Shown one piece after another: positions 8,482 through 16,839 of a stretch of DNA of 44,256 nucleotides. The DNA comes from Spirochaetia bacterium UBA6919 (GTDB lineage Bacteria > Spirochaetota > UBA6919): the NCBI GenBank assembly GCA_002450905.1, contig DKAT01000002.1, forward strand, positions 1-44,256. Direction: 5' to 3'. The translations under genes and the position numbers were made by a program. Under the pieces are notes generated by a model. It worked only from the letters and a program-made list of their open reading frames with translations, ran no database searches and was not told the DNA's origin. Numbering within the stretch: position 1 is the stretch's first letter; the number at the start of each line of letters is the position of its first letter.

Positions 8482-9342
8482 ATGATTATCAATCACAATA
8501 TTAGCTCGATCTATGCTCACAGACAGCTAAAATTTAATAACGTCACTCTGGATAAGAGTGTAGAAAAACTGTCATCAGGAATGCGTATTAACAGAGCAGG
8601 GGACGACGCTTCAGGACTTGCAGTTTCAGAAAAAATGCGTGCTCAGATCAAAGGTCTAAGAAGAGCAGCTATGAACGCAGAAGACGACATTTCATTTATC
8701 CAAACCACAGAAGGATACTTACAAAGCACACAAGATCTACTCCAAAGAATCCGTGTTCTTGCTGTTCAATCCGCTAACGGTATTTATACAAATGAAGATC
8801 GTATGCAGATTCAAGTGGAAGTATCACAGCTTGTCGATGAAGTCAACAGAGTTGCTTCTCACGCTCAATTCAATCACCTCAACATGCTTACAGGACGATT
8901 TGCCCGAAACTCCAATACCAGCGTAGCACTAGCCAGTATGTGGTTCCATATCGGTGCTAACATGGATCAAAGAGAAAGGGTCTATATCGGCACAATGACT
9001 GCAAAATCTCTTGGAATCCAGGATGCTGCTTCAGGCGATATCATCAGTTTAAGCTCTCCAAATAAGGCTAACAAAGCGATTGGGGATCTTGATACCGCTT
9101 TAATGAAAGTATCTAAACAACGTGCTGATTTAGGTGCATATCAAAACAGACTTGAGTATGCTGTTCAGGGAATCATGATTGGTTACGAAAATCTACAAGC
9201 TGCTGAATCCCGAATCCGCGACACAGATATGGCTGAAGAAACTATTACATTGACTAAACAACAAGTATTACTTCAGGCTGCTAATGCTATGCTTGCTCAG
9301 GCTAATGTTAAGCCTAAGTTAGTGCTCCAACTTCTGTCATAA
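8482..9342 (+). CDS. flaB: Periplasmic flagellin core protein FlaB
   Basis: Flagellin of 286 residues, the usual FlaB length, building the core of the spirochaete periplasmic flagellar filament. The N-terminal D0/D1 helices open with MIINHNISSIYAHRQL and contain LSSGMRINRAGDDASGLAVS; the middle has the short FlaB insert (SMWFHIGANMDQRERVYIGT) instead of the large variable domain of external flagellins; the C-terminus ends ANAMLAQANVKPKLVLQLL. A strong AAGGAGG lies 6 nt before the ATG. Codons are less AT-biased than in the neighbours, consistent with high expression. It is probably co-transcribed with the flagellin-like gene at 9410, with two hairpins in the gap. Confidence 0.97.
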   Translation: MIINHNISSIYAHRQLKFNNVTLDKSVEKLSSGMRINRAGDDASGLAVSEKMRAQIKGLRRAAMNAEDDISFIQTTEGYLQSTQDLLQRIRVLAVQSANGIYTNEDRMQIQVEVSQLVDEVNRVASHAQFNHLNMLTGRFARNSNTSVALASMWFHIGANMDQRERVYIGTMTAKSLGIQDAASGDIISLSSPNKANKAIGDLDTALMKVSKQRADLGAYQNRLEYAVQGIMIGYENLQAAESRIRDTDMAEETITLTKQQVLLQAANAMLAQANVKPKLVLQLLS

Positions 9343-9384
9343 TGATATAATGACAGGATGAGAAGTCTTCTAATGCTCATTAGA
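9334..9384 (+). promoter_or_regulatory. Two small hairpins in the flaB downstream gap
   Basis: CTGTCAT (9334-9340) pairs with ATGACAG (9350-9356) across the flaB stop codon, and TCTAATG (9369-9375) is inverted as CATTAGA (9378-9384), followed by TTTCTTTT. AGAAG at 9394-9398 could instead pair with CTTCT at 9367-9371. They could protect the flaB message 3' end or act as a partial terminator that lowers expression of the next gene (inference). Confidence 0.45.
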
Positions 9385-9409
9385 TTTCTTTTCAGAAGAG
9401 GAGGTTATT

Positions 9410-10108
9410 ATGCAAGTTACAAATTATGCTGTTGGACATTTTGTAGATACAAATTACAATAAATTTGCAAATCAACAAGATACTCAGCAAATAAATAGAG
9501 AGATACAAAACACTCAGCAAGCTAAGTTGAAACATAATTCAAATCAACTCAATATTGTAAAAGAGTTAAATGATCTCAAACAAGTACAAAGTGATTTTAA
9601 CAAAACTCTCTGGTCAAACAATTATTTAGAAAAATTACAAAGAGTTTTGGAAAGGTTTAGGGAATTCAACAGAGAAATTGCCCAGGAATTAATTAAACCT
9701 TCTTCCGCAAAAGCGGTTGAAAAATCAGAAAACTTCAATAATGAAATGGAACAACTTTTCAATGAATTTCCATTATTAAAAGAAGTGATAACAGAACTTG
9801 GAAACTTTAAGGTAAGGTCCTTTATAGGAACGAATAATAAAGAAGTGCCTACTGAAAATATCCGTTCTCGTGGTGGAAAAGGGGGGTATAAAAAACTCCT
9901 AAACAACGTGGATAAAGCGATATCATCAGTAGAACAAAAAAGAATTCAGCTTCAAAAGCAACTTGGGGAAATTGAAGATAGAATCACTCTCAGGAAACCA
10001 AATCAAAATGATATGAAAGTCCTCATGAGTGATATCAAAAATAATCAGATGCCTTCTTCAATACATAGAGACCTTGAGTCGAGTCAAGTGATCGAACTCA
10101 TGGCTTAA
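9410..10108 (+). CDS. Flagellin-like helical protein of unknown role
   Basis: Protein of 232 residues, mainly Gln-, Asn- and Lys-rich helix. I do not know its family. Its segment at about residues 163-192 (LLNNVDKAISSVEQKRIQLQ and onward to EIEDRI) aligns with the C-terminal D1 helix of FlaB in this window (DLDTALMKVSKQRADLGAYQ), sharing the Asp, Ala, Val, Gln/Lys-Arg and Leu pattern. The conserved N-terminal flagellin helix and the C-terminal LLQ end are absent, so it is not a normal filament subunit. GAGGAGG lies before the ATG, 67 bp after flaB. Candidates: a minor filament or hook-junction component, a flagellin chaperone, or a regulator that mimics flagellin. Confidence 0.7.
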   Translation: MQVTNYAVGHFVDTNYNKFANQQDTQQINREIQNTQQAKLKHNSNQLNIVKELNDLKQVQSDFNKTLWSNNYLEKLQRVLERFREFNREIAQELIKPSSAKAVEKSENFNNEMEQLFNEFPLLKEVITELGNFKVRSFIGTNNKEVPTENIRSRGGKGGYKKLLNNVDKAISSVEQKRIQLQKQLGEIEDRITLRKPNQNDMKVLMSDIKNNQMPSSIHRDLESSQVIELMA

Positions 10109-10114
10109 TAGAAG

Positions 10115-10139
10115 TAGGGAGTGCAATATGTGCTCCCTA
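10115..10139. terminator. Shared hairpin terminator between convergent genes
   Basis: TAGGGAG (10115-10121) pairs perfectly with CTCCCTA (10133-10139), and G-U pairs can extend it to a 10-bp stem with loop AATAT. On the plus strand it is followed by a pyrimidine-rich TCTCTCCTTTCT. The last three bases are the stop codon of the minus-strand gene, so it may serve both directions, though neither side has a pure T-tract. Confidence 0.6.
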
Positions 10140-11717
10140 TCTCTCCTTTCTCACCCTTACATAAACTTCATTGGATGCTTCACTTTCATGTCCATTCCGA
10201 TCCACTGCCGTGATTACAAAATAATATACCCTGTTCACAATCAAATGATTAATCGTAAAAACAGGATGATATTTATCAGAAAGCTGATTAACGTTAATGA
10301 CAATAGGTTTCTTGCCCTCTAAATAATTCCCCGATTCAACCCCATAATATATTTTATATTTCACAACATCTCTTTCAAAAGTTGAAGCCCACTTTAAGAA
10401 TACTTTACTATTCTGACTATATGCAATTAAACGACGAGGTGCAAAAGGATTTTTATCTATACTAAATTCAAATTGAATATCTTTTAATGTTGGTGTGTAT
10501 TTCCCATTCCCCGAGCTATGTAATACTGCTCTCCATTGAAAATAACGACCTTTATAATTTTTAAAATTAGATTTATAAGGAGATCTCACATCAAGGGATT
10601 TCCAGGGTAAAAAGGCTTCTGGCTTGTCATGGGTAAAAAAATGATTACTCATACGATATTCTAAATTAATATAGGTTCCACGATACTGCTCAGAATTAAT
10701 TTTCACTTTCTTTAAATAAGATCCAGTTTGATTAAGATCATAAATTGTGCTAACGACCATTCCCCCTCTGGATGTATATTTTTCAGTATTAAAATAACCA
10801 TTACCCCTGAATTGATCACCATACCGTAATATTTTCTGCTTGGAAGTCTTACTGATCTTAGAAATCATAAATTCATCTATAAACCCAAAATATTTTTGCC
10901 CAATTACCAGCATGGATCTTTCCTGTGGATAGAATCTTGGAGTGAGGACAGTATCTTCAGCCTGTCCGGATTCGGTAACAAATATAGAATGATCCTCTTT
11001 CCCATCAATATAATAAGTTAACTTCCCTGAATTCCTGTCAAAAGTAATGGCATGGTGTCTCCAGCGATTCATAAGAAGACGTTGACGGCTTGTGATTTGG
11101 ATTGATGACTGCTGTTCTCCTTGTTTGCGTTGATTCAGATAATGGAAGAAATGATGGAATTCCCAGTTGAGCCGACGATTTTTAACCCTGCAAATAATTC
11201 CGCTATACTTCGTCGCAACACCATTTTCTATGACTGGACCATATCTTTGAAATACTATTTGTCCATCGCTGAGAGTAGCAGGACGTAACCAGAATTCAAT
11301 AGTAAAACTCCCTGCATGCTGTGTTTGATTAAACCACGATGTATGTCTTGGACGGAGCATTAGGGTATTTCCTGGTTGTGCAAAACGTCCAGAGGATTCT
11401 CCAAATACTTTAATTCTCTTATCAAACGTAAAATATTTTTGTTTCAATTCATAATGTCCGCTAAGATATTCACGCCAGAGCATATTATCAGTTCCATTAA
11501 AGTGGACCAGCAAATCTACCGTATTATCAAACATATATTCATTTTCTCTGAGTACGACATCAAAAGATCCGTCCTTTCCACGAATATACTGGGCATTTTT
11601 TAGATATACATTTTGCCAATGAAGTTGTTTTCCGACTTTAATTTGTAAAGGATAGGAGTTTTGTATAGATAGAAATTGAAATATAAATAGAATAAATAAT
11701 AAATAACTTTTTTTCAT
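10137..11717 (-). CDS. Secreted protein with LamG-like and fibronectin type III domains
   Basis: Exported protein of 526 residues with a signal peptide at residues 1-22 (MKKSYLLFILFIFQF then an Ser/Gln/Asn region). Residues about 65-300 look like a concanavalin-type (LamG/laminin G) beta-sandwich: SFTIEFWLRPA, RWRHHAITFDRNSGKLTYYIDGK and IGQKYFGFIDEFMISK are the typical strands. A poorly defined beta region follows, and residues about 425-522 form a fibronectin type III domain (APRRLIAYSQNSKVFLKWAS ... YYFVITAVDRNGHES). Such proteins usually bind carbohydrate or protein ligands at the envelope. It is convergent with the flagellin-like gene and shares its terminator. Confidence 0.8.
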   Translation of the reverse strand: MKKSYLLFILFIFQFLSIQNSYPLQIKVGKQLHWQNVYLKNAQYIRGKDGSFDVVLRENEYMFDNTVDLLVHFNGTDNMLWREYLSGHYELKQKYFTFDKRIKVFGESSGRFAQPGNTLMLRPRHTSWFNQTQHAGSFTIEFWLRPATLSDGQIVFQRYGPVIENGVATKYSGIICRVKNRRLNWEFHHFFHYLNQRKQGEQQSSIQITSRQRLLMNRWRHHAITFDRNSGKLTYYIDGKEDHSIFVTESGQAEDTVLTPRFYPQERSMLVIGQKYFGFIDEFMISKISKTSKQKILRYGDQFRGNGYFNTEKYTSRGGMVVSTIYDLNQTGSYLKKVKINSEQYRGTYINLEYRMSNHFFTHDKPEAFLPWKSLDVRSPYKSNFKNYKGRYFQWRAVLHSSGNGKYTPTLKDIQFEFSIDKNPFAPRRLIAYSQNSKVFLKWASTFERDVVKYKIYYGVESGNYLEGKKPIVINVNQLSDKYHPVFTINHLIVNRVYYFVITAVDRNGHESEASNEVYVRVRKER

Positions 11718-12083
11718 ATAATTATGTCCTTTTGATAAGGATACTCAATTCTGGATATAAAATAATTTTTATCCAAAATGATACCACGCTGTTGTTTTTG
11801 TCGGCTATTTTATATTTTGATTGAGATATTTTTCATGAGAAAATTGAATACCCTTCTGAATTATTATAATGATAAGTAATTACCTGATATTCATTTAAAA
11901 AGAATCATATTCCTTTATTTAAAACTATTCAATAAATTATTATTTGTTTATACTTAACAATATTATCATATCTTATAAATTATTTTATAATTTTAATAAA
12001 ATATTTTGTTATTTTTATCTGGAATCAAATAAAATATCCTATGATTTATGAAAATTTAGGATAAATATAATTTTGGAGGAAAC
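11718..12083. other. Divergent intergenic region, very AT-rich
   Basis: 366 bp between the LamG-like gene (minus) and the DUF302 lipoprotein gene (plus). It must carry both promoters, but its composition gives many weak TATAAT-like sites and I cannot single one out. No hairpin, repeat or small gene seen. Confidence 0.4.
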
Positions 12084-13046
12084 ATGAAAAAATATTTTCT
12101 ATTAATTAGTCTATTAATCCTATTCCATGCTTGTCAGTCTGAAGGAGTTAAGGATAAGGATATGCAGGTATCAGAAAGCTATGTATCACCCAATGGATTG
12201 GTGTATAAGAAGAGTAAATATGATGCTGATACAACGATGAATCGTTTGAAGGACTTCTTAATCAAGAATAAGAAAAAGGGTTTTGGAATTGCTCTTCAAT
12301 GGTCTCATTCTGACAGAGCTAAGAAGTCTAAGTTAAAGCTCGATCTTCGTCATACAGAACTTCTTTTGTTTGGGAATCCTAATGTGGGTAGTCATTTCTT
12401 TACCAGTAAACAAACTGCTGGGGTTGATCTCCCTATGAAAGCACTTGTATACCAGAATGAGAAGAAAGAAGTTTGGCTAATTTACAATGATCCTATGTAT
12501 ATAGCAGTTAGACATGGCATTAAAAATAGAAATAAACAGATTACTATGATGAGGAATGCTCTCAATGGTATGACGTCATTAGCGACAGGCGCCCCTAAAG
12601 TAAAGATGGATATCCAATACAGTGCTTCTATAGAGGGTGAGGGATTAATAACAATGAGAAGTCGTTTTGGAGTAAAGAAAACTAAGAAACGGATGATACA
12701 ATTGATTAAGAAGCTAAGGAAAAGAGGTCTTGTCGTTGCTTTACAATGGTCTCATTCTAAGAAAGCTCGAGCATCCAAAGCTAAAATCCGTTTAAGACCC
12801 ACTGAACTTCTGTTGTTTATAAATCCAAATCGTTGTACTTATTTATTTTCCAGTCAGCAGACCGTTGGTATTGACTTTCCAGTAAGAGTTGTCATTTGGC
12901 AGGATAATAAAAAACGCGTATGGGTAACATATAATAGTGTTCAAACTCTTGCTGATCGTCATCAAATTAAAGATCAAGCTGAGGCAATCAAGAAAATTAC
13001 TGCTGGTATTGAAAGAATTGTCAATCATGGGATTGGGAATAAGTAA
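12084..13046 (+). CDS. Lipoprotein with two tandem DUF302 domains
   Basis: Protein of 320 residues with a lipoprotein signal (LILFHAC, lipidated Cys 17). Two homologous halves follow. Each has IALQWSHS or VALQWSHS, a Lys/Ala/Ser-rich segment, RHTELLLFGNPN or RPTELLLFINPN, a Gln-Thr-x-Gly-[VI]-D-x-P motif, a [VL][VI][YW]Q[ND] strand, and a [RD]RHxIK motif near the end (copy one about 38-150, copy two about 198-310). This is the DUF302 fold, a small alpha/beta domain whose biochemical role is not settled. GGAGG precedes the ATG. The duplication inside one lipoprotein suggests a binding surface or pseudo-dimer in the periplasm (inference). Confidence 0.85.
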   Translation: MKKYFLLISLLILFHACQSEGVKDKDMQVSESYVSPNGLVYKKSKYDADTTMNRLKDFLIKNKKKGFGIALQWSHSDRAKKSKLKLDLRHTELLLFGNPNVGSHFFTSKQTAGVDLPMKALVYQNEKKEVWLIYNDPMYIAVRHGIKNRNKQITMMRNALNGMTSLATGAPKVKMDIQYSASIEGEGLITMRSRFGVKKTKKRMIQLIKKLRKRGLVVALQWSHSKKARASKAKIRLRPTELLLFINPNRCTYLFSSQQTVGIDFPVRVVIWQDNKKRVWVTYNSVQTLADRHQIKDQAEAIKKITAGIERIVNHGIGNK

Positions 13047-13144
13047 TAATTATTGATTGATTATTAACTTCACAAGTAGGGGGTTTATTTTGGTCACTAG
13101 GATTTCTCTTGTAATACATTTGATAAACTAAAGTATAGTCTATT

Positions 13145-14461
13145 ATGGAACTATTCGGGAATCAATCGAACACCACAATAAAACCCCTTGCAGAACGATG
13201 TCGCCCTAAATCTTTTAAGGATTTCTACGGTCAGGAACATATTGTTGGGAAGGGTGGTATTATTCAATCAATGATCCAGAAGAGAGCACTGCGATCTCTT
13301 ATACTCTGGGGACCTCCTGGAAGTGGGAAAACAACTTTAGCTCATCTAATAGCCATTGAATGTAACGTCGAATTATTTGTATTAAATGCCATCTCATCAG
13401 GTGTCAGCGATGTGCGGAAAGTTATTGAGAAGGGGAAAGTCCAATCAGAGCACTATGGTAGACAGTGTATCTTATTGATTGACGAGATTCATCGGTTTAA
13501 TAAGGGGCAGCAAGATTCATTACTCCATGCTGTGGAACAAGGTGAAGTTGTCCTGATCGGTGCAACCACAGAAAATCCCTCATTCGAAGTAAATCCTCCA
13601 TTATTATCCCGCTGCCAGGTCCTTCAGCTAAAATCTTTAGACCATGATCATGTTAAAACTATTATACAATCAGCTATTCAAAATGATCCAACATTTAATA
13701 AGCTTTCTATAGAAATAAATGACGAATCTCTTGAAAAAATTGCTCTGCTATCAAATGGAGATGCCAGAGTAGCTTTGAAAATTCTGGAGTCGAGCATTGA
13801 ATTATCATTAAATCAAAATAATCACCATGTCATTAGTCCTGATCTTATAGAGAAGGCATCCCAGAAAAGAATTCCTTATCATGACAAACAGGGTGAATAC
13901 CATTATAACGTAATTTCTGCTTTCATTAAGAGTATGAGGGGAAGTGATCCTCAAGCTGCCTTGTATTACCTTGCTGTAATGTTAGAGGGGGGAGAGGATA
14001 TTGAGTTCATAGCAAGAAGAATGATTATATTAGCGTCAGAAGATATTGGGAATGCAGATCCCCAGGCACTTATCCTTGCTTCATCCTGTTTGACTGCAAT
14101 TAAGAATATTGGCATGCCTGAAGCGAGAATTATCCTATCTCAGGTGGTGGCATATTTATCTGCTGCACCCAAGAGTAATTCCAGTTATACAGCTATAGAA
14201 CAAGCCCTCTCAACAGTCAGAGACAGAGAATATGATATACCCTTTCATCTGAGGAATGCACCTACAAAGCTTATGAAAGATCTGAAATATGGTAAAAATT
14301 ATCAATATCCCCATAACTTCGATCAACATTTTGTCAAAGAAAATTATCTCCCCGATGAATTACAAGGGAAAATCTTTTATCAACCCACAGACCAGGGATA
14401 TGAGAAGCAGATCAGGGCGTATTTAACATATTTATGGGGAGAAAATTATGATATTGATTGA
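13145..14461 (+). CDS. rarA: Replication-associated recombination protein RarA (MgsA) AAA+ ATPase
   Basis: Cytoplasmic AAA+ ATPase of 438 residues, the normal length of the RarA/MgsA/Mgs1 family, which acts at stalled replication forks with SSB and recombination proteins. Walker A GPPGSGKT is at 56-63, Walker B LLIDEIHRF at about 110-118, sensor 1 IGATTENPSFEV with N144, and the arginine finger is probably R156 of SRC. The C-terminal half has the family's tetramerisation signatures (IKSMRGSDPQAALYYLA, RRMIILASEDIGNADP, YPHNF). It stands alone on the plus strand between two envelope genes. Confidence 0.95.
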   Translation: MELFGNQSNTTIKPLAERCRPKSFKDFYGQEHIVGKGGIIQSMIQKRALRSLILWGPPGSGKTTLAHLIAIECNVELFVLNAISSGVSDVRKVIEKGKVQSEHYGRQCILLIDEIHRFNKGQQDSLLHAVEQGEVVLIGATTENPSFEVNPPLLSRCQVLQLKSLDHDHVKTIIQSAIQNDPTFNKLSIEINDESLEKIALLSNGDARVALKILESSIELSLNQNNHHVISPDLIEKASQKRIPYHDKQGEYHYNVISAFIKSMRGSDPQAALYYLAVMLEGGEDIEFIARRMIILASEDIGNADPQALILASSCLTAIKNIGMPEARIILSQVVAYLSAAPKSNSSYTAIEQALSTVRDREYDIPFHLRNAPTKLMKDLKYGKNYQYPHNFDQHFVKENYLPDELQGKIFYQPTDQGYEKQIRAYLTYLWGENYDID

Positions 14462-14545
14462 TATATAACTTTTTTAATCCATTCATTGATAATCGTTAAA
14501 AAGTGGGTTATACTTATGTTTGAATAAACATCTCTGGGGTTAATT

Positions 14546-15244
14546 ATGTTTAAAAAATTATGTTATTTAATGATTCTATCGTTAATTAGTCTTTTAAGTA
14601 ATTATAATTATGCATTTCATGAGACAATCTACACTCAAAAAGGATTTTTTGATAATAACTTAAGACCATCCAAATTATTTTTTTCCTATCAAAGCAATGA
14701 TGATAATTACGAACAAGGGGGTGATCAAATTAACTATGATCAATCCAAGAATAGCAAACCAGTTTATAATCGTAACAAAAGACCTCTGTTTGCAGTTTAT
14801 GCATCTTTAGGTGGATATGCATTTGGAGTCGGAGTATGGGCTGAATTTTTCTTACTACGCTGGCTGGGAATAAGTACTGGGTTTGGTGGATTTGTTTATA
14901 ATGACAAAACAAACACCACTGTAGATAACACAAAAGGGATATTTGCAATGCCTTTTCTAATATCTTTTTATGCTGGTCATCATCCAAAGCACAAGGTATA
15001 TTTTGATGTTGGAGGGAGCATTTATAATGGCAGCAGTCTTTCCAGTACATCTGTGATTAGTAATGGCACAACATTTCGTCCTATAATTGGTTTTGGATAT
15101 GCAAGAAAACATGATAAGAGTGGATTTTATTTTAAGGCAGGAATGGCTATGATAATAACAGGTGGTTCTGTCAGAGCTGCAGGTGTCTGGCCTACAAGAC
15201 CAATATTGGTGGTACCGAATATAGTTTTAGGATTTTCATTTTAA
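14546..15244 (+). CDS. Probable outer-membrane beta-barrel protein
   Basis: Protein of 232 residues with an N-terminal signal peptide (cleavage around residues 22-24), a hydrophilic stretch to about residue 80, then alternating amphipathic strands (FAVYASLGGYAFGVGVWAEF, FRPIIGFGYARK, GFYFKAGMAMII) and a C-terminal strand ending in Phe (VVPNIVLGFSF), the usual signature for BAM-assembled outer-membrane proteins. No specific family recognised. It is convergent with the tRNA gene, ending 5 bp away. Confidence 0.7.
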   Translation: MFKKLCYLMILSLISLLSNYNYAFHETIYTQKGFFDNNLRPSKLFFSYQSNDDNYEQGGDQINYDQSKNSKPVYNRNKRPLFAVYASLGGYAFGVGVWAEFFLLRWLGISTGFGGFVYNDKTNTTVDNTKGIFAMPFLISFYAGHHPKHKVYFDVGGSIYNGSSLSSTSVISNGTTFRPIIGFGYARKHDKSGFYFKAGMAMIITGGSVRAAGVWPTRPILVVPNIVLGFSF

Positions 15245-15249
15245 TTTAT

Positions 15250-15322
15250 TGGGAGCTAGAGGGATCGAACCTCTGACCCCCTGCTTGTAAGGCAGATGCT
15301 CTCCCAGCTGAGCTAAGCTCCC
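15250..15322 (-). tRNA. tRNA-Val (anticodon TAC)
   Basis: Minus-strand cloverleaf of 73 nt: acceptor GGGAGCT pairs with AGCTCCC, the D-loop contains AGCTGGGAGAGC, the anticodon loop CTTACAA gives TAC (valine), and the T-arm contains GGTTCGATCCC. The discriminator base is A and no CCA is encoded (ATAA follows), so CCA must be added by the nucleotidyltransferase. Confidence 0.96.
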
Positions 15323-15434
15323 AAAAATAACATTAAATATAGCAAATTTATATTACGAGTCAAGGTGATTTTGAAAATCTTTTTAAAACTTAATTTTTTT
15401 TTCATACTATCTATTTTTAAAAATCCTATTATCT

Positions 15435-15463
15435 TTGATTTATAAGTTTCTCAATAGTATAAT
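15435..15463 (+). promoter_or_regulatory. Possible promoter of the metalloprotease gene
   Basis: TTGATT (15435-15440)-N17-TATAAT (15458-15463). It lies over the 5' end of the longest reading frame and so argues for the downstream ATG at 15480. The resulting leader would be only about 10 nt, which is a weakness. Confidence 0.4.
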
Positions 15464-15479
15464 GACCAGGTGTGAACTT

Positions 15480-16838
15480 ATGTTCTTAAGATATTGTATT
15501 ATCATAATTACTCTCCTATTCATATATCAATGCCAAGATGACCCCACTTCAAGAAATCCCTTTTATGGAACTGGGACTCCTCCTGCAAAACGTCTATTCT
15601 GGGCTTATAATTTTACGACAAGTAGTCATTACCAGGTTCAGGCAACTTTGCGGGCAGTCAGTAATCAGGCTATTGTCTATGTAGCAGATGATCAGTTATC
15701 CCGAATCAGTGAATCCCGAGGTATACTCATAGCCAATGAATTTGATAATGTGATTTATCCTACTCTCACAAGCTCTTTTGGTAGCTTTCCAGATGTTGAT
15801 GGAAATAATAAAGTAATTATTTTGTGTTTGAATATCCAAGATAGTGGAACAGCTGCCACTGGTTACATAGCTGGTTATTTTTCAGGGGGTCAGGAGTCAT
15901 TAGGCTCCTATTCAAATATATCAGATGTTTTATATATTGATACTTATCAACTGATTAATTCTGATCCTACCTTCAAGAAGTTTTACCAGACAATGGCACA
16001 TGAATTTACACACATGATAGAGTTTAATAGACAGAATCTTTCAGAAGGGGGGACATTTACAGAGACATGGATATCAGAGGGACTTGCAGAGATGGGTGCA
16101 CACTTATGCTATGGACAATTAACAGATGATACTTCTTTCTACACATCGGATCCATATAGTCAAATTAAAAATGGATTATCACTTGTTGACTGGAAAAGTC
16201 AATTTGCTAACTATACCCAGTCCTATTTATTTATGGCATTCATATTAAGTCAGTCTACAATTGGAAGCCAAATATTTAAGGCATTTTTATATAATAGTGA
16301 TAATAGCATTTCAGGATTAGAAAGTGTCTTGGGCTCTTACGCTGGAAATAACTTTCAGAATACCTATCAAAATTGGTTAATAGCTACTTATAAGCAGCGT
16401 CTTGGAATCAGCAATAGTTATAACAATGTCGTAGTATTTGGTGGACCACCCTTTGCTACATCAGGTGTGACAAGTGCCTCTATACCTCCCTATTCTGCGT
16501 TGTTTTTGAAATATTATTCAGCCAGTTCTTTGACTGTAAGTGGAAGTTCAAGTAATATTATATCTTTTGGAATCAATGGAAGTGGTGCGGTGGATTATAC
16601 AAACCCTTATAGTACCTCAGGGAATGGGACTTTAGTCAGTTATAACTCAGATCAAAGCTGGAGATCCAGTGGAAGTTATTCGACTCAGAATACTGGTACA
16701 TTTAGTTCCCCCTCTGAACTTCTACAAGCCCAGATAGCTTATACAAATTCTTATTCTCTATCTCATAGACATTGTGGGTTCGGTCAATATAGAAAAAAAT
16801 ATGGTGGACGGTGGATTCGATACCGTAGAAAAAAATGA
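15480..16838 (+). CDS. Lipoprotein zinc metalloprotease, M30 (hyicolysin)-like
   Basis: Exported protein of 452 residues from the ATG at 15480, which has AGGTG 7 nt upstream and starts directly at the lipoprotein signal (FLRYCIIIITLLFIYQC, Cys 18). A TTG at 15435 would add 15 residues, but it overlaps a promoter-like sequence. The zinc motif HEFTH is at 174-178, followed by ETWISEGLAE with E200 as the probable third ligand, as in gluzincin-type M30 peptidases. A beta-rich C-terminal region follows. The last 20 or so residues (from about SHRHCGFG) are unusually Arg-, Tyr- and Gly-rich; a different frame continues to 16866 as IVGSVNIEKNMVDGG, which looks more natural, so a frameshift near 16755-16770 is possible. 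It ends 1 bp from the convergent LRR gene. Confidence 0.75.
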   Translation: MFLRYCIIIITLLFIYQCQDDPTSRNPFYGTGTPPAKRLFWAYNFTTSSHYQVQATLRAVSNQAIVYVADDQLSRISESRGILIANEFDNVIYPTLTSSFGSFPDVDGNNKVIILCLNIQDSGTAATGYIAGYFSGGQESLGSYSNISDVLYIDTYQLINSDPTFKKFYQTMAHEFTHMIEFNRQNLSEGGTFTETWISEGLAEMGAHLCYGQLTDDTSFYTSDPYSQIKNGLSLVDWKSQFANYTQSYLFMAFILSQSTIGSQIFKAFLYNSDNSISGLESVLGSYAGNNFQNTYQNWLIATYKQRLGISNSYNNVVVFGGPPFATSGVTSASIPPYSALFLKYYSASSLTVSGSSSNIISFGINGSGAVDYTNPYSTSGNGTLVSYNSDQSWRSSGSYSTQNTGTFSSPSELLQAQIAYTNSYSLSHRHCGFGQYRKKYGGRWIRYRRKK

Positions 16839-16839
16839 T

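Noticed and set aside
8319..8504. 61-codon frame overlapping the flaB start
   Set aside because: It overlaps the flaB ribosome binding site and start codon, has no ribosome binding site of its own and no family resemblance.
14464..14515. Imperfect TATAAC/GTTATA inverted repeat after rarA as a terminator
   Set aside because: The arms are AT-only with an unpaired GGG bulge and a long loop, so stability is doubtful.
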